Below, in pieces: positions 46,423-58,178 of a stretch of 64,000 bases of DNA. The number at the start of each line of letters is the position of its first letter. The stretch's first letter is position 1. The translations under genes were made by a program, and so were the position numbers. The notes beneath the pieces are model-generated. The model was not told the DNA's origin and did not search any database. It was given only the letters and a program-made list of their open reading frames with translations. Source of the stretch: Cladorrhinum sp. PSN259. Lineage: Eukaryota; Ascomycota; Sordariomycetes; Sordariales; Podosporaceae. The stretch lies in the NCBI GenBank assembly GCA_033725935.1, contig MU867120.1, forward strand, positions 124,001-188,000, in the 5' to 3' direction.

Positions 46423-47100
46423 ATGTCAAGCAAAATGGCCTCTTGCATCTTCTGCAAGATCATCAAGGGTCAGCATAAACCCCTCACTAGCATCTTCATG
46501 AACCTCCCGCACTAATTAACTGTAACTCTCCAGGCGAGATCCCCTGCTTCAAGCTATTCGAGAGCGAAAAGACCCTCGCCTTCCTCGATATCAACCCTTT
46601 GAGCAAGGGTCATGCTGTAATTTTGCACTTCCCGCTTGTCCCACATTTATACCTTCTTTAACTTACATGTATATAGCTCGTGATCCCCAAACACCACGGC
46701 GAGAAGCTTACCGACATTCCCGACGACCAGCTCTCTGAGATCCTCGTCAGTTACCCATCCTCGCTCCCCTCCTCTTCTCTTCTCATCATTGCAGCTAACC
46801 GTTACGAAAGCCAATCGTAAAAAAACTCGCCGTCGCCACAGGCGCCAACGAGTGGAACGTCCTCCAAAACAACGGCAAGCTCGCTCATCAGGAGGTCGGA
46901 CACGTGCACTTCCACATGGTTAGTATATATATATATATATATCTACCGAAATTCTCATGGAAATGGGTAACTGATGTTGAGTGTGTCAATAGATCCCCAA
47001 GCCAAATACCCAAGAAGGTCTCGGAATCAGCTGGCCCCAGCAAAAGACGGACATGGAAGCGTTGAAGAAGCTCTTTGAGGACGTCAAGGGGAAGATGTAA
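46423..47100 (+). CDS. HNT1: HIT-family nucleotide hydrolase, HINT branch
   Basis: Hydrolyses adenosine phosphoramidates; yeast Hnt1 and human HINT1 are the close relatives. Five short exons: 46423-46468, 46534-46616, 46677-46745, 46811-46918, 46993-47100; 137 residues. Seen: CIFCKIIKG at the N-terminus, LAFLDINPLSKGHALVIPKHH, and the histidine triad HVHFHM, whose middle His is the nucleophile. Exon frames 1, 0, 0, 0 join without gaps, and each junction lies in a conserved motif. The first of two ATGs (46423, 46435) is given as the start; the second is equally possible. A (TA)n microsatellite sits in intron 4. Gene symbol by family, not proven orthology. Confidence 0.93.
46924..46942. repeat. 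(TA)n microsatellite in intron 4 of the HIT gene
   Basis: About nine TA units immediately after the splice donor. Confidence 0.9.
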
Positions 47101-47697
47101 AAACCGATTACCCCCTTTTTTGTCATGACGTGATTTTAGTAGTTGTAGAGGATAAAGCAAAGCCGAAGTAAGTGACGGCTGAAGAAGACACAACAACAAA
47201 TGTCTATCGTGTATAACTGGGCTACATTTGTTTCTTCCGTCCCATCGAGTTGTAAAAATGTCGAGGAAATCTGGTGGTCCGGCTTCGTGGAATGAATTGA
47301 CCCCACCCGAAAAAAAGGAGAAACAAGACCGCTGTACTTGGCTGGTAGGTTATTGGTCCGGTGGCCTCGTTACCTGAGACCCGAGGCCGATCGGATGGAA
47401 GCCGAGGATTAATTGGAGGCCGTGCCTGAGAAAGTTGTCCACGACGGACCTAGCATCACAGGAGCGTGAGATCAACTGACGAAGATGCGGTTGATATTTG
47501 CGAGATTGATATTACAGCTGAATAATTTATGACTGATGCTTCTCGCGATATGATCCAGGTCACGCAAACTTTTTCATGCCAACATGCGTCGCAATGACCA
47601 CAAAACAAAGCGGTAACTTTTATATCTAACAATAATACCCCCCTCCTTGAACATACATATACATTACGTCCTCCTCTATACACAAAATTTCCCCTCT
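47101..47697. other. Convergent 3' flanks, 0.6 kb
   Basis: Between the ends of the HIT and CRAL-TRIO genes. Nothing coding seen. Confidence 0.45.
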
Positions 47698-49659
47698 TTA
47701 ATCAACATCGTCAGCCTGTGTCTCGGCCTTCACCTCCTCCTTTACCTCCCCATTCGCCGTCTTCTCAGCCGGATACCAGTTCAACCCGCCACCAGGCAAC
47801 AACACGCCCGTACGATCGTAAAAGCTCCTCGACCTCACGTAAGGATCAACCTTCCAGTAATCCACCTTCATCCTCTCCGCAATCTCGTCCCTCTTTGTAT
47901 TGACGTTATCGCCCTTGATCCACGCCAAAGTAGCATCCTCATACTCTTTATACAGCTTCGCTCTCTCAGCTAGCAACTTATCTCTCGTCTCAACATCCTT
48001 GAGCTTGTCGTTCTCTCCAGCAACGGGCTCGACGTATTGGTACGTCCAGTTCTCCTCGCCTTCCAAAGCAGAGGGGATGTGCTTGAGGGGAATGAACTCC
48101 TGCATCTCGGTGGCGTTGTTTGTAAAGTGCACCTTGTTGGCTACTACTGGGTCTAGCCAGCCGCGAATGACTTTCCAGATTCCTGGACAAAGAGTAAGTA
48201 TATAAAACCGGTACTCCTAGGGGTCAAATCACAAACCTTGGAAAATCCATGGAGCTTTATGCACCAAAACGGTCCCGAGACACTCGGGATAGTTTGCCTC
48301 GAAGCACTTGATCATGAACTTGACAGGAGTATAGTCCATGTTGGCCATAGAAAAGCCCGTCATATCGAAGACGATAGTCTGTGGATCCTCCTTGTCAGTG
48401 AAGTAATTTGGGAAAGGGTTGGCGATTTAAGCCACCAAAGCAAGAACAAACACGCAAAAACTTACGGCTGTATCAACAGGGGGCTGCAACAACATCCGGC
48501 ACGTCTCAATCAAGTAAACCGTATACCGCTCCAACGACTCCTCCGTCTGCTCACCCTGCCTATGCATCCTCGCATTCACGATGCACAACGGTCTCCCTTG
48601 CTTATCACAGCCATGGACATAACTGATGCCCTTCCTGATCTGCGCCAGGAAATCGTGTGCCAACTTCTGCTTCGCTGGATCGCTCGAATCCTTCTCTGTC
48701 TCGACCGCCCAGCCCTCGCCGTGCCGCATGATATCCTCGTCCACCTTCATCTCCGCTGCGCGCCAGTTCATGGTAGACACCAACATGACGACTGCCTTCT
48801 CAACATCCCACTTGCGTGCTCTGAGAAAACGAAGAACCAAAGCGTCAGGGTGGTCGTGCTTGACCATGCTCCAGATGGTGTCCCGGATGGATTCAGGGCT
48901 CTGACTGGCGAGGGTCTCGTAAAACTGCTTGGTCTGGCCGTACTTGTCTGCTTCACCGTCCTTGCTGAGGTTGAAGACTGGAGCATTGGGAGGGGCTGCC
49001 GCTGACCCAGAGCTAGCGGTAGAGCCCGATGACTCCTCAGACGACTTGTTCTTGCGAGAGAAGATTGACATGCGGCTGGTCTTTTTGGCCTTCTTAGAGT
49101 CGTCCTCGGCCGCAACGGAGCTGGCATCTGCTGCTGGGGTAGCCGCGGCGGCAGCTGTAGGTTCAACGCCGACCTGGCAGACTTGGAAGATGAGCTTCCA
49201 CATTTGCTTGAGCTTCTCCTCCTGCTCTGATGTAAGGCTGCCGGGGCGACCGGGGGCTACTTCCGCAGTCATGATGGCGATGTCTTCGGGTGAGAGGTCC
49301 TGAGTGAGAGAGTAAGTTGTCTCGCCGGAATGGAGAGTGTATCGGTGGTAGGCCGTGTAGACAAGGCCGGCAGCAACGGCGACAAGGAGGAGGGCCGCGG
49401 CGGAACTGTGAAGTGGTCTTGTGCCGTGAGTGTGATTGTGAGTGTGAGAAGTATTCAGACTCAGGGGTCGTTGTTCAGGTAAGATTCTCCGAGTTGCTGG
49501 TTTGAGTGAGACAACCAACGATGAGGTAGTTGATTGCGTTCGTGTGATAAACGAACGAATACAACACCGAGACGTCAACGATGGACTTGAACTGGCACAG
49601 AGACTCTTTAGAGAGATGCAACGAAGGTGCCGGCGTGATACAGCCAGCGACGAGTGCAT
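47698..49659 (-). CDS. CRAL-TRIO (Sec14-like) lipid transfer protein
   Basis: Carries phosphatidylinositol or another lipid between membranes, as in yeast Csr1/Sfh proteins. Three exons, 49659-48466, 48378-48237 and 48182-47698; introns 87 and 54 bp. CRAL-TRIO N domain about residues 240-290 (HDHPDALVLRFLRARKWDVEKA), lipid-binding domain to about 510 (TIVFDMTGFSMANMDYTPVKF, LVHKAPWIFQGIWKVIRGWLDP). The frame opens 129 codons before the usual family start, ATG at 49272 (MTAEVAPGRPGSLTSEQEEK). The longer reading (606 residues) adds a basic, Ser-rich leader and a hydrophobic segment (SAAALLLVAVAAGLVYTAYH), which would anchor the protein, perhaps at mitochondria. The shorter has 477 residues. I give the longer, with doubt. 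Confidence 0.9.
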
Positions 49660-50430
49660 AGGTGAAGAGCGACGAATACCGAAAATGTGTCAAATCCGAC
49701 ACTTCTTGGCTGAGACCCAACAACGTTACTGGTACTCTAGCTATCCCGGTCTTGCCGTATCCAAGCCTCCAAGCCTGGAAGAGGTCGCAGCAATCCTGTG
49801 GCGCAGCAGTATGTACGTGCCAAGGTCCGAGGATTCTGCTCTGTATATAATTTTAATTATTTACTGAGAAAATGTTAAGGTAGTTGGAAAAGTTGGAAAA
49901 CTGGGCAATTGTAGGAAGAGGTATTAACACGGAAGGCAAGACGATGCCAGCGGAAAGAGGATCGGATTGTGGGGTAGCACGACATGGCCTTTTCAGTTCC
50001 CGACAATGCAAAATTCTGCAGGAACACCGGGACACTTTCCCTCATCCACGGCACGGGCACTCGGCGCTTCAAGGACGCCGTCACCGCCATCGTGGAATTT
50101 TTCGAGTGGAAACAACTGGAGTTTGTGACCTTTCCGATTGCTCCGAACCTTAATCTGCATGAATAGGATCAATCCATCATCCCGCACAAGTCCCGTCTTG
50201 GCAGACGTGTTGCGTCGTGGCGCACGGATCTCTTTGATGGTTTATTGAATTTGGCGGGGTTTCCAACCTGGAAGCGCGTCTGGGCATCGCGTGCCCACCC
50301 CGGAAGTCGTGTCCGTTAAATATTGCCCCGCAGTGGATGTTTGGTTTGGTTACCAGGTTGGGTTGAATTGAAAAACACAAAACAAAACACCAAGTCAACA
50401 TCAACAAAATACCCAACAGATAAAAACAGA
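49660..50430. promoter_or_regulatory. Divergent region CRAL-TRIO / DAM1 with a 60-codon frame
   Basis: Must hold both promoters. An ATG frame of 60 codons (49984-50166, plus) has even composition (SLIHGTGTRRFKD...EFFEWKQLEF) but no motif and no visible splice partner, so it is only noted. Confidence 0.4.
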
Positions 50431-51207
50431 ATGTCTGAACGACGAGATAGACACCAGCGACAAAACTCCCAATCGCGTCCACGGTCTACCTCACGGTCGC
50501 GCCCCACAACACCTTTGCGACCCTCCTCGAGATCCTCTTTCCGCGACTTTGCCCGATCAAGCGTACAAGGCGACACGGCCTCATTCCCTCTTAATGCCTT
50601 TGAACCAGGGTTTGCTAAGCTATCGGACGACATGGCGGACCTCGAAGCCAACATGATGCACTTTCAGCTTATGCACGAGTCCTTGGCACGATTCAGCGAG
50701 AGCTTTGCTTCGTTTTTGTACGGCTTGAACATGAACGCCTTTTGTGTCGACTTTCCGGAAGGGCCAATGGCGGAGAGCTTTAAGAGAATGAAGGCCAAAG
50801 AGGAGGAAGAGAACCAGAGGATACAGTTGGGAGGGAGCGCGCCACAGGAACGGGTGACGGGAGGAGGCTTAGGCGGTGGTCTTGAAGGAGAGACTACATT
50901 TATGTGGGTATATGCAGGAAAATGAAGGCGCACGCGAGATGCTAATTTGCTGGATAGGACAACGGACATATCGTTTGTTGATAACCCGCCAACGTCAACA
51001 AAATCGAGAGCCAAATTCCAGACCCCTGCGCGAGCTGGTCGACAATCAAGAGTTCCACCACCAGCTGTAAGGGGAGCATCTTCGTCAACGCGAGGGGGCA
51101 CTGCGGCTCGAGGGGGGAGAGGGGGCACTAGCACAGGAACGGGTACAGGAGGCGCGAGAGGCACCGGTATTGCAAGAGGTACAACTAGAGGCAGGGGTCT
51201 GAGATGA
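50431..51207 (+). CDS. DAM1: DASH/Dam1 complex subunit Dam1
   Basis: Part of the ring complex that ties kinetochores to spindle microtubules in fungi. Two exons, 50431-50903 and 50958-51207, with a 54 bp intron (GTGGGT...ATAG); 240 residues. The Dam1 signature covers about residues 55-115: KLSDDMADLEANMMHFQLMH, then FSESFASFLYGLNMNAFCVDFPE. The N-terminus is Ser/Arg-rich. The second exon continues TFM|TTDISFVDNPP and ends in an RG/GT-rich tail (RGGRGGTSTGTGTGGARG...). The intron boundary is set by frame; no other GT-AG pair fits. Runs in the same direction as nothing adjacent: the DUF167 gene faces it, with stops 87 bp apart. Confidence 0.93.
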
Positions 51208-51294
51208 AGGTGATGGAAGGATGAGCAACCTTAAGATAGCCGACAGTAGCCTCAACGAATATGCTCACGGGCGGCAGTGATACCCAGCTTGTTG

Positions 51295-51708
51295 TCATGT
51301 GTCAACTACAGCTTTGTCTAGATAATCCCGGGCGCGCTTCAAACATTCTTCCTCGCCAGAGCTGACCCATGATCCGACCAAGACCACAGTCTTATTCTTG
51401 GACTTGAGTCCATTGATGATCTGGAGATTTGACTTGGGAAGGTCAAATACCTAGGGTTTGTGTCAGAATCATGAATAAATCATAGCGAATTCGTTTCATT
51501 CAACCTCGCTGAGAATCTTGATGACCCCCTTGTTGGCTTCACCTTCGCGTGCTTGAGCTGCGACGCAGAGCTCAACTGCCTCTTCACCGACCTCGGCGAT
51601 GCCCTCGCGGTTCTTACTGGCGCCTGGTTTGACATGGCAATTCAGGAAAAGCGTAGCTGGGGACTTCTTTGTAGCTGCCGCATACCAGATAACCCGACTT
51701 GCAGACAT
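51295..51708 (-). CDS. DUF167 / YggU-family protein
   Basis: Small conserved protein of unknown role, found from bacteria to man. Two exons, 51708-51505 and 51450-51295, with a 54 bp intron; 119 residues. Seen: LFLNCHVKPGASKNREGI, VELCVAAQAREGEANKGVIKILSE, then FDLPKSNLQIINGLKSKNKT, the order of the family. The donor GTTGAA is unusual; the acceptor CCTAG and the conserved ILSE|VFDLPKS joint support it. Start at the first ATG; the upstream open frame begins with GTG and is leader. Confidence 0.9.
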
Positions 51709-52124
51709 TGTGGGTGAGGGTGATGGTGGGTTTGGCTGTTGAGGAGAAATCCGCAAATAACTGACCACTGAGAACAGGGGTCAGGGAGCTTACCCCTGCG
51801 AATCTGTGATGTCATTTGAAGCTATAGCGGATACAACGATACTGACCACCACCTCGTTAGCTGGATCATGGCAACCACCCCTCATGGCGGTAACAGTACG
51901 GGCTTATCACGTGCTGGGACGGTTTTTGTCCACCCAAATATCACCTTGGCAGGTAGTCTACCCAAAAGTGGTTTCATTCCCCTTGTCTGGTTGCCAAGAT
52001 TCATCTAAAGAGATAGCTACATGAACAGGGCTCCGAATCAATTGACCTCACATCTCAACTCGGATCAATTCCCCCCACCATCTCCTCACGAGACACATAC
52101 TATAGTACTGTAGTGTAGTACACA
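51709..52124. promoter_or_regulatory. Divergent promoter region, DUF167 / peroxiredoxin
   Basis: 416 bp between two divergent ATGs; nothing coding seen. Confidence 0.45.
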
Positions 52125-52824
52125 ATGATCATTCCAACAATCACCCGCGCTCTGCGCACCTCTGCGCCTCGTCAGGTTCCCGCCGCTTTCAATGCTGCCC
52201 GCACCTTTCACAGCACCCGCCCCGCCTTCATCAAGGTAGGCGACCCGCTCCCGAACCTGGACGTCCTCCAGGAGGGAAGTCCCGGCAACAAGGTCAACCT
52301 CGCCGATGAAGCTTCGAAGCTCAACAAGATGATCATCCTCGGTGTTCCCGCCGCCTTCTCTCCTTCCTGCTCGGCCACGCACGTTCCCGGCTTCATCAAG
52401 CACCCAAAGACTCAGGACTACGACCAGGTCGCCGTCGTCTCCGTCAACGATGTATTCGTCATGAAGGCCTGGGGATCCGAGCTGGACCCCGCAGCTGACT
52501 TTGGTGTAAGTTTTGACAGTTTGTCATTTTTTATTTCCCCCAACCCAAACAGATTCATCACTGATGGCACAATAACTATCGCCGTGTGAGCGAAAGGCGG
52601 ATGCTGATGACCAAAATACAAAGATTCGTTTTCTTGCCGATCCTGAGGGCAAGTTTACCAAGGCGATGGACATGGACTTTGTGAACGAGCCCATCTTTGG
52701 TGGGTTGCGGTCGAAGCGGTACTCGATTGTTGTTGAGGGTGGGAAAGTCAAGTCGATCAACGTCGAGCCTGACAACACAGGTACTAGCGTCTCGTTGGCT
52801 GAGCATGTCTTGGGACCTGCTTAA
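52125..52824 (+). CDS. Mitochondrial Prx5-type peroxiredoxin
   Basis: Reduces hydrogen peroxide and alkyl hydroperoxides. Two exons, 52125-52505 and 52624-52824; 118 bp intron, donor GTAAGT, acceptor CAAAG with CTGATG branch; 193 residues. The N-terminal ~35 residues (RALRTSAPRQVPAAFNAART) form a basic, Ala/Arg/Ser-rich mitochondrial leader. The peroxidatic site is PAAFSPSCSATHVPGF, the Prx5/AhpC-II pattern with Thr/Ser-Cys. This is the only Cys in the mature protein, so no resolving Cys exists within the chain and the enzyme must work by a one-Cys route with an outside reductant. Joins DFG|IRFLADPEGKFTKAM. The dominant fungal form in mitochondria by inference from the leader. Confidence 0.92.
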
Positions 52825-53743
52825 GGGGAAGGAAGGAAGGAAGAACAGATGATGTGCTGGATGGAATGAGGAGGGATGGTTAATGAACTATTGAAATTGA
52901 ACAATAGTATCATTTCCATAAAATTCACAAAAGCATTTAGATGTGGTATTCGAATTTATGATTTCGTCTGACTTGACATTTAAATGAAGTATGAAGAATG
53001 TTATGACACGTGACACGAAGTAGCTGGCTAGCAGATATTGCTTCATTACGGTCGTGGATGGTACAATTATGCGATGGATATTTTTACTTCCATTGCATTA
53101 CCGGAGGCGTCACAATCAATCTTCAACATCCCATCACCATACTTTGATGTTTGTCCTCCAGCCCTGCGAAGCGTCGTTCTGTTTTGTCATTGATTGGCCA
53201 CACTTGCTGTTTCACCTACTTTCAACCCATTTCTTAAATTTTAAAACCCACCATTTCGGATCCATAAAGCTGGCCTCATCCAGATGAAACAAAACAACAT
53301 CACGTAGGCGGATGGGCATAAACAACCAATGGCGAGAGGTGCCTCATTCATTTCCGGCTAACTCAGATCAGTCGGATGACCGAGCGCTAGCCAATTGAAT
53401 GGCTATTGACATGGTGGACAGTAGATAAGTTGGATCCAAAAATTCCAGACTTGAAAAAGATTTTCTAGAACACACAGAAGAAAAAATTGGTTGAATAGCA
53501 AATTTTTAAAAAAGAAATACGCTAGATGCAACATGATCATACATATCAAAAATAGAGGAGGACAGGCAACCAGCTACCCACCCAATTTGGTATATCCAAA
53601 CCCTAATCAGTCTCTTCTTCTCCCTCCTTCTATTCATTCCCTTCCCTCTACTTTTTTACTCATTTTAGTCCCTTGATGACCCCCTCTCTGTTTAATCCCA
53701 ATCCCTTCTTGATAAAAGAAAAAAAGAAAAAGAAAAAAAGTCC
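52825..53743. other. Convergent 3' flanks, 0.92 kb
   Basis: AT-rich. Includes a purine run (about 53706-53740) just beyond the SCOT stop codon. No gene seen. Confidence 0.45.
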
Positions 53744-55381
53744 TTAGAGCATGGGCTTAAGGTTCTCAGAGACGTGGAAGGGAGCCTCAGTCTTGGCCTT
53801 GATCTCTTCAACGGTGACGCCGTCGGCGATCTCGATGAGGGTGAGACCGTGGGAAAAGTCGACGTCGAAGACACCCTATTGAAAATCATTAGTATACCTG
53901 AATAATTACTAAACAGAAAAGAATGGGGGAATTCAACATACCAACTCGGTAATGATTCTGCTAACGCAGGCCTTGCCGGTCAAGGGGAAAGCGCACTGCT
54001 TGACGATCTTGGGGTTGCCCTTCTTGTCGGTGTGCTCCATGGTAACAACGACTTTGGTGGCGCTGGGGTTGGAAACTAAGTCCATGGCACCGCCGAAGCC
54101 CTTGACCTTACCGGGCAACATCCAGTTGGCGAGATCACCGGCGGCAGAAACCTGCATGGCACCGAGAATGGTGAGGTTGATGCGGCCGGAACGGATCATG
54201 CCGAAGGACTCCTCTGAGCCGAAGACGGACGCGCCGGGCTTGAGGGTGACGGTCTCCTTTCCGGCATTGATGAGGTCGGCGTCCTCCTTGCCCTTGATGG
54301 GGTAAGGGCCGAGGCCGAGGATACCGTTCTCGGACTGGAGCATGACCTCGACGTCCTCGCCGACGAAACCGGGGGCAAGCATGGGCATGCCGATGCCGAG
54401 GTTGGCGTACATGCCGTTCTGGAACTCCTTGGCAGCGCGGCGGACGATGAGCTCGCGCTTGGCCTTGGTCTCGCCTGAGCCCAAGAGGGCAGAGTCCTTG
54501 GGAGAAGGAGGAGGAGAGTTGGGGTCGGGGGAGAAGGTGTACTTCTCAATGTTCTTCTCGGCGGTAGACTGGATGACGCGCTTGACGTAGATGCCGGGGA
54601 GGTGGACAGACTCGGGAGGGATCTCGCCGGGCTCGACGATGTGCTCGGCCTCGACGATGGTCATCTTGGCGTTGCGGCCCATGGCGCCGTTGAAGTTGTT
54701 TGCGGCGAGGCGGAACTGGCAGTTACCGAGACGGTCGGCCTTGTAGGCCTTGACGAAGGCATAATCGCCCGCGATAGAGTGCTCGAGGAGGTAAGACTTG
54801 CCGTTGAAGACCTTGACGTCCTTGGGGTAAGAGAACTGGGCGGGAGTGCCGTCGGGGTTGTTGCGGAGGGGGAGCTCGCCGGTCTGGACAACGGTTCCGA
54901 AGGCCGCGGGGGTGTAGAAGGCGGGGATTCCCTTGCCGCCGGCCGCGCAGCGCTCAGCTAGGGTGCCCTGCGGGGTGAGCTCGAGCTCGACCTCGCCGGT
55001 GAGATACATCTTCTCAAAGGTCTTGTTCTCGCCGATGTAGGAGGCCACCATCTTCTTGATCTGCTTGGTCTTGAGGAGCTTGCCAAGACCAGAGGTGTCG
55101 GTGCCGGCATTGTTGGAGACGGCGGTAAGACCGGTGAGGTCGGACCGGTTATGAACCTCGTTGATGAGGGTATCTGGGACACCGCAGAGACCGAAACCGC
55201 CGCAGAGGAGGGTCGAGTTGGGCTTCATGTCCTTGATGGCCTCAGCGGCCGAGGGATACACCTTGTTGATCTCGGCGCGGCGGGAGGTGACCGAGAAGGC
55301 CCGCGCAAAGAGGGCGGCGTGGTTCTGGCCATACTTGGAGTAGGCTCTGAGCGTCCTCATGCAGAGTGCTGCTGAAGGCAT
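53744..55381 (-). CDS. Succinyl-CoA:3-ketoacid CoA transferase (SCOT), mitochondrial
   Basis: Moves CoA from succinyl-CoA to acetoacetate or other acids. Two exons, 55381-53942 and 53875-53744, with a 66 bp intron (GTATGT...CAATAG) joining TEL|GVFDVDFS; 523 residues. Mitochondrial leader: first ~35 residues with LRAYSKYGQNHAALFARAFS. Subunit A homologue first (NSTLLCGGFGLCGVPDTLI), a linker near 300-325 (PDPNSPPPSPKDS), then subunit B (FQNGMYANLGIGMP). The CoA-binding catalytic Glu is Glu351 in QSENGILGLGPYP. Start at the ATG following the stop-free but non-ATG leader frame. In fungi, relatives also handle propionate or acetate detoxification. Confidence 0.96.
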
Positions 55382-56451
55382 TGTGAAGGTGAGTTTTGTG
55401 AGGGTGAAGGTGAGAGGTGCGGGTATTCGAGGGTTAACGACACAGAGGGAGGGGGGGTTCAACCCGGCAATTAGATCAAGGACCTGAGAAGAAGGGAATT
55501 GGGGGGGGGGGGGGGTATCACAACAGAGGAAAATTGGAACTGAAAGAATACCAAAACACAGAGAAGAAGAAGGACGAATGCGAATCTATTTAGATTTTAT
55601 TTTCCTCCCGTCAATGGCCGAGCGGCCGAGTGACCGATGGCTATGCCGTGATCCCTGTCCCGGCACGTCCCTTCGGCACAAGGTGCATCCACTCGGTTGC
55701 CGTTCCAAGTGCTTGCAGTCCCCGCGGATAATTGTTCAACAGCGGACCTCAATGGCTTAAACTTTTTGGCCCTGCCCCCTTCTTCAAGTTTCTCCTTTTT
55801 AGGTTGCATATGCTTCAAATTTTGGGCTTCAACGGTTCTGAACCATATTTTAGACTTTCGCTTTGCCCATTCTAAAACAGCTCGTTCACATATCCCAAGA
55901 CCGAAAGTCGGCCGGCTTAAGTGGATTCCCCCGACCGATCCATGAGCCGGGGAAATCGTATACCCCACACTCCCGTGGACTTGAATGTGGAGAAGGGGAG
56001 CTCGTTGGAGGAGGCATTTAGTCAGCTGGACCGCCACCTCTTCGTGAACACCAAGGATATGTAAATGTTGACAGTTTCATGGCTAAACAGAAGAACTAAT
56101 ACATCGCTGGCTGATGAACAGACCATGCATACCCATACACTTAATTGCTGCTGCAACCATAAAAGCAGAAAGCCAAAAAAAAACATGCTCGAAAATGCCT
56201 ATATATCCGCCTCCGTCCGACCGGGTGCCTCCAAACACCCCGTAAACCGTTTGAGAAACATGGAAGAAAAACGCCCTGTAGGCATGCAAGTAATGTATCC
56301 CCTTTCTCTCTATTGTTCTAAGCCGCTGCTTCCCCAAATCCCCTGCGGACTCCAGTCTCCCAGGTCCTCTTCCTGGTTTCTTAGGAGCCCTGCGTGCCCC
56401 TCTTGGTGATGGAGTCTGCGGGAGCCACCGCTCTGGGTTTGGCTCGGTGCT
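55382..56451. other. Intergenic, 1.07 kb, with a 15 bp G run
   Basis: SCOT promoter and RBR 3' flank. A run of 15 G lies at 55501-55515, about 120 bp 5' of the SCOT ATG. No gene seen. Confidence 0.45.
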
Positions 56452-58178
56452 CTACCGCCGAGAGCTTGAACCACTGACCGCAGCAAGGGGAGTGGGATTG
56501 GTAAACTCAACGTTAAAGGTCCATTTTCCTGCAAAGCAACACTGTCAGCAAACCATGTTGGGCAATGCCAGACATAATGTAAAAATAAGTACTTACCCTC
56601 TGCCAGATTCTGAGCTGTGTCGTCCAATAGAATCACCCGTCTTTTGCTACAATACGATGTTTTGTCCATAATCTCGACCTTCAGCTTGGGATTGGCGAGC
56701 TCCTGCACGGGCTTCTCAAACATCTCGGATAATGACTCAACGGCCATCTCCAAATCCTTTTGGTTGTCCTCAAATATCTCTGTCAGGTTGTTTCTGGCCA
56801 GATAGAATGCAAAGGCGTACGTCCACATGAGGGTCCGTCGACAAGTCTGGAGGGCTTGGGATGCAGAGTTGAGATATTGGACCTCAATCCAAGACATGCC
56901 CGACTCCTTCTGTAGTTGTACCATTTTTTTCTCCGTTTTGAGGAACATCTCCTTGTCGAGGCGGGCAGACTGCTCGTGGTTGGCATATCGATTATAGTAG
57001 TGCAAGTAGCGCTCCAGCGATACACGGGACTTAGCCTGGGCATCCCGAGCGTCCGTTCCGCTCTTCTCTTCGAATCGGTTGCAGTTGTACCAGCTTGTAC
57101 CATGCTCCGACCACAGACCCATGCACATCCAGCAAAACTCATGTTTGCACTTGCGACAGGTCATGTGGTTGCAACCTCCATTCTTTTCTATGGTGCTGTT
57201 GCATTTGGGACACTCCTTGGTATTCGCTGATATCCAATTGGCTGTCTCGGAATCGTCTGCGCACTTCTTGAGCCACTTCTTCACAAGGTCGCAAGGCGCC
57301 GGCTGGTGATCCTCATTCGGGCATCCAAAGCAAAATCGTTCGTTGCATAAGCAAGCAACGGTTGGAACTATGCGGTTGAGGTCTTTCTTCTTGATATTGC
57401 ATTCGACGACGTTCTGGCAGTCGGGGGCTGGGCACCATTTCAGCGAGTCTCTGTCCTCCACGTATGTCCGGTTGAGCAACTTGTGGTACCTATCCGTCAA
57501 ATCCTGCGTGACAAGCAGATCCAGAGAACGGGCATCAATGATCAGATTACAGTCGTTCGAAGGACACTGAATGCGTGCTGCCTCGCCGTCCTCGCAAATC
57601 TTTTGGGCTAGGTACTGACGGTAGCAATCCACGCAGTACCTGTGACCGCATTTGAGGGCAAAGGACTCAAGTCCCTCCTCGTCTTCACAGCAGATGTCGC
57701 AAGCAAATCCGGGAATAGCTTGTAATCTGGGCACTTGAGTGGGATGCTCGGAAAGACCGGCAGCCTCGAGGGTCTTGGATGGCCTGTCCATATAGTCCTC
57801 AATCAGACGCTCTTTGTTCCAGCGAAAGTGCCGGAGTAGAATGGCCGCTTCTTCTTTGGAGATGTCGAGGATCATATTGACGTCTTGTATTAAGTCATCT
57901 TGTTGCTTCTGGATGTCTTGGGGTTGGTAGACTTTGTAGTTGATGTCATAGGGCGCTTTTTTCTTTGCACCGAAATCCTGCTGAATATCGATATCCGGAT
58001 CGGGCTCGTCATCGAAGTCGAAGTCTGAAGCATATTCGGTCAATTAGAGGGGAGTGCGATGCGGGAGACTATGGATGCACTGCTTACCATCGTCACCAGA
58101 CATGTCATTATCGCTGTCATCGGGCATCATGTCCTCTTCACTAGAGACGTTGGACATGAACTCGTCGTCGGTTTCCAT
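56452..58178 (-). CDS. Ariadne-type RBR E3 ubiquitin ligase
   Basis: Takes ubiquitin from E2 onto its own Cys, then to substrate. Three exons, 58178-58088, 58024-56597 and 56528-56452; introns 63 and 68 bp; 531 residues. Acidic N-terminus with METDDEF and a DFDFDDEPDPDIDIQQ stretch; a UBA-like helix region (EEAAILLRHFRWNKERLIED); RING1 beginning CDICCEDEEG; IBR; RING2 CPKCNSTIEKNGGCNHMTC, where the Cys in GGCNHM is the catalytic residue; then the Ariadne autoinhibitory domain. The last intron restores AEG|KWTFNVEFTNPTPLAA, the family-typical end, and adds 25 residues to a frame that otherwise runs into nonsense. Start set at METDDEF; the frame stays open ~47 codons upstream without an ATG. 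Confidence 0.95.

Noticed and set aside
48238..49005. 255-codon plus-strand ORF
   Set aside because: Antisense to the CRAL-TRIO gene, spans its introns, with no recognisable motif.
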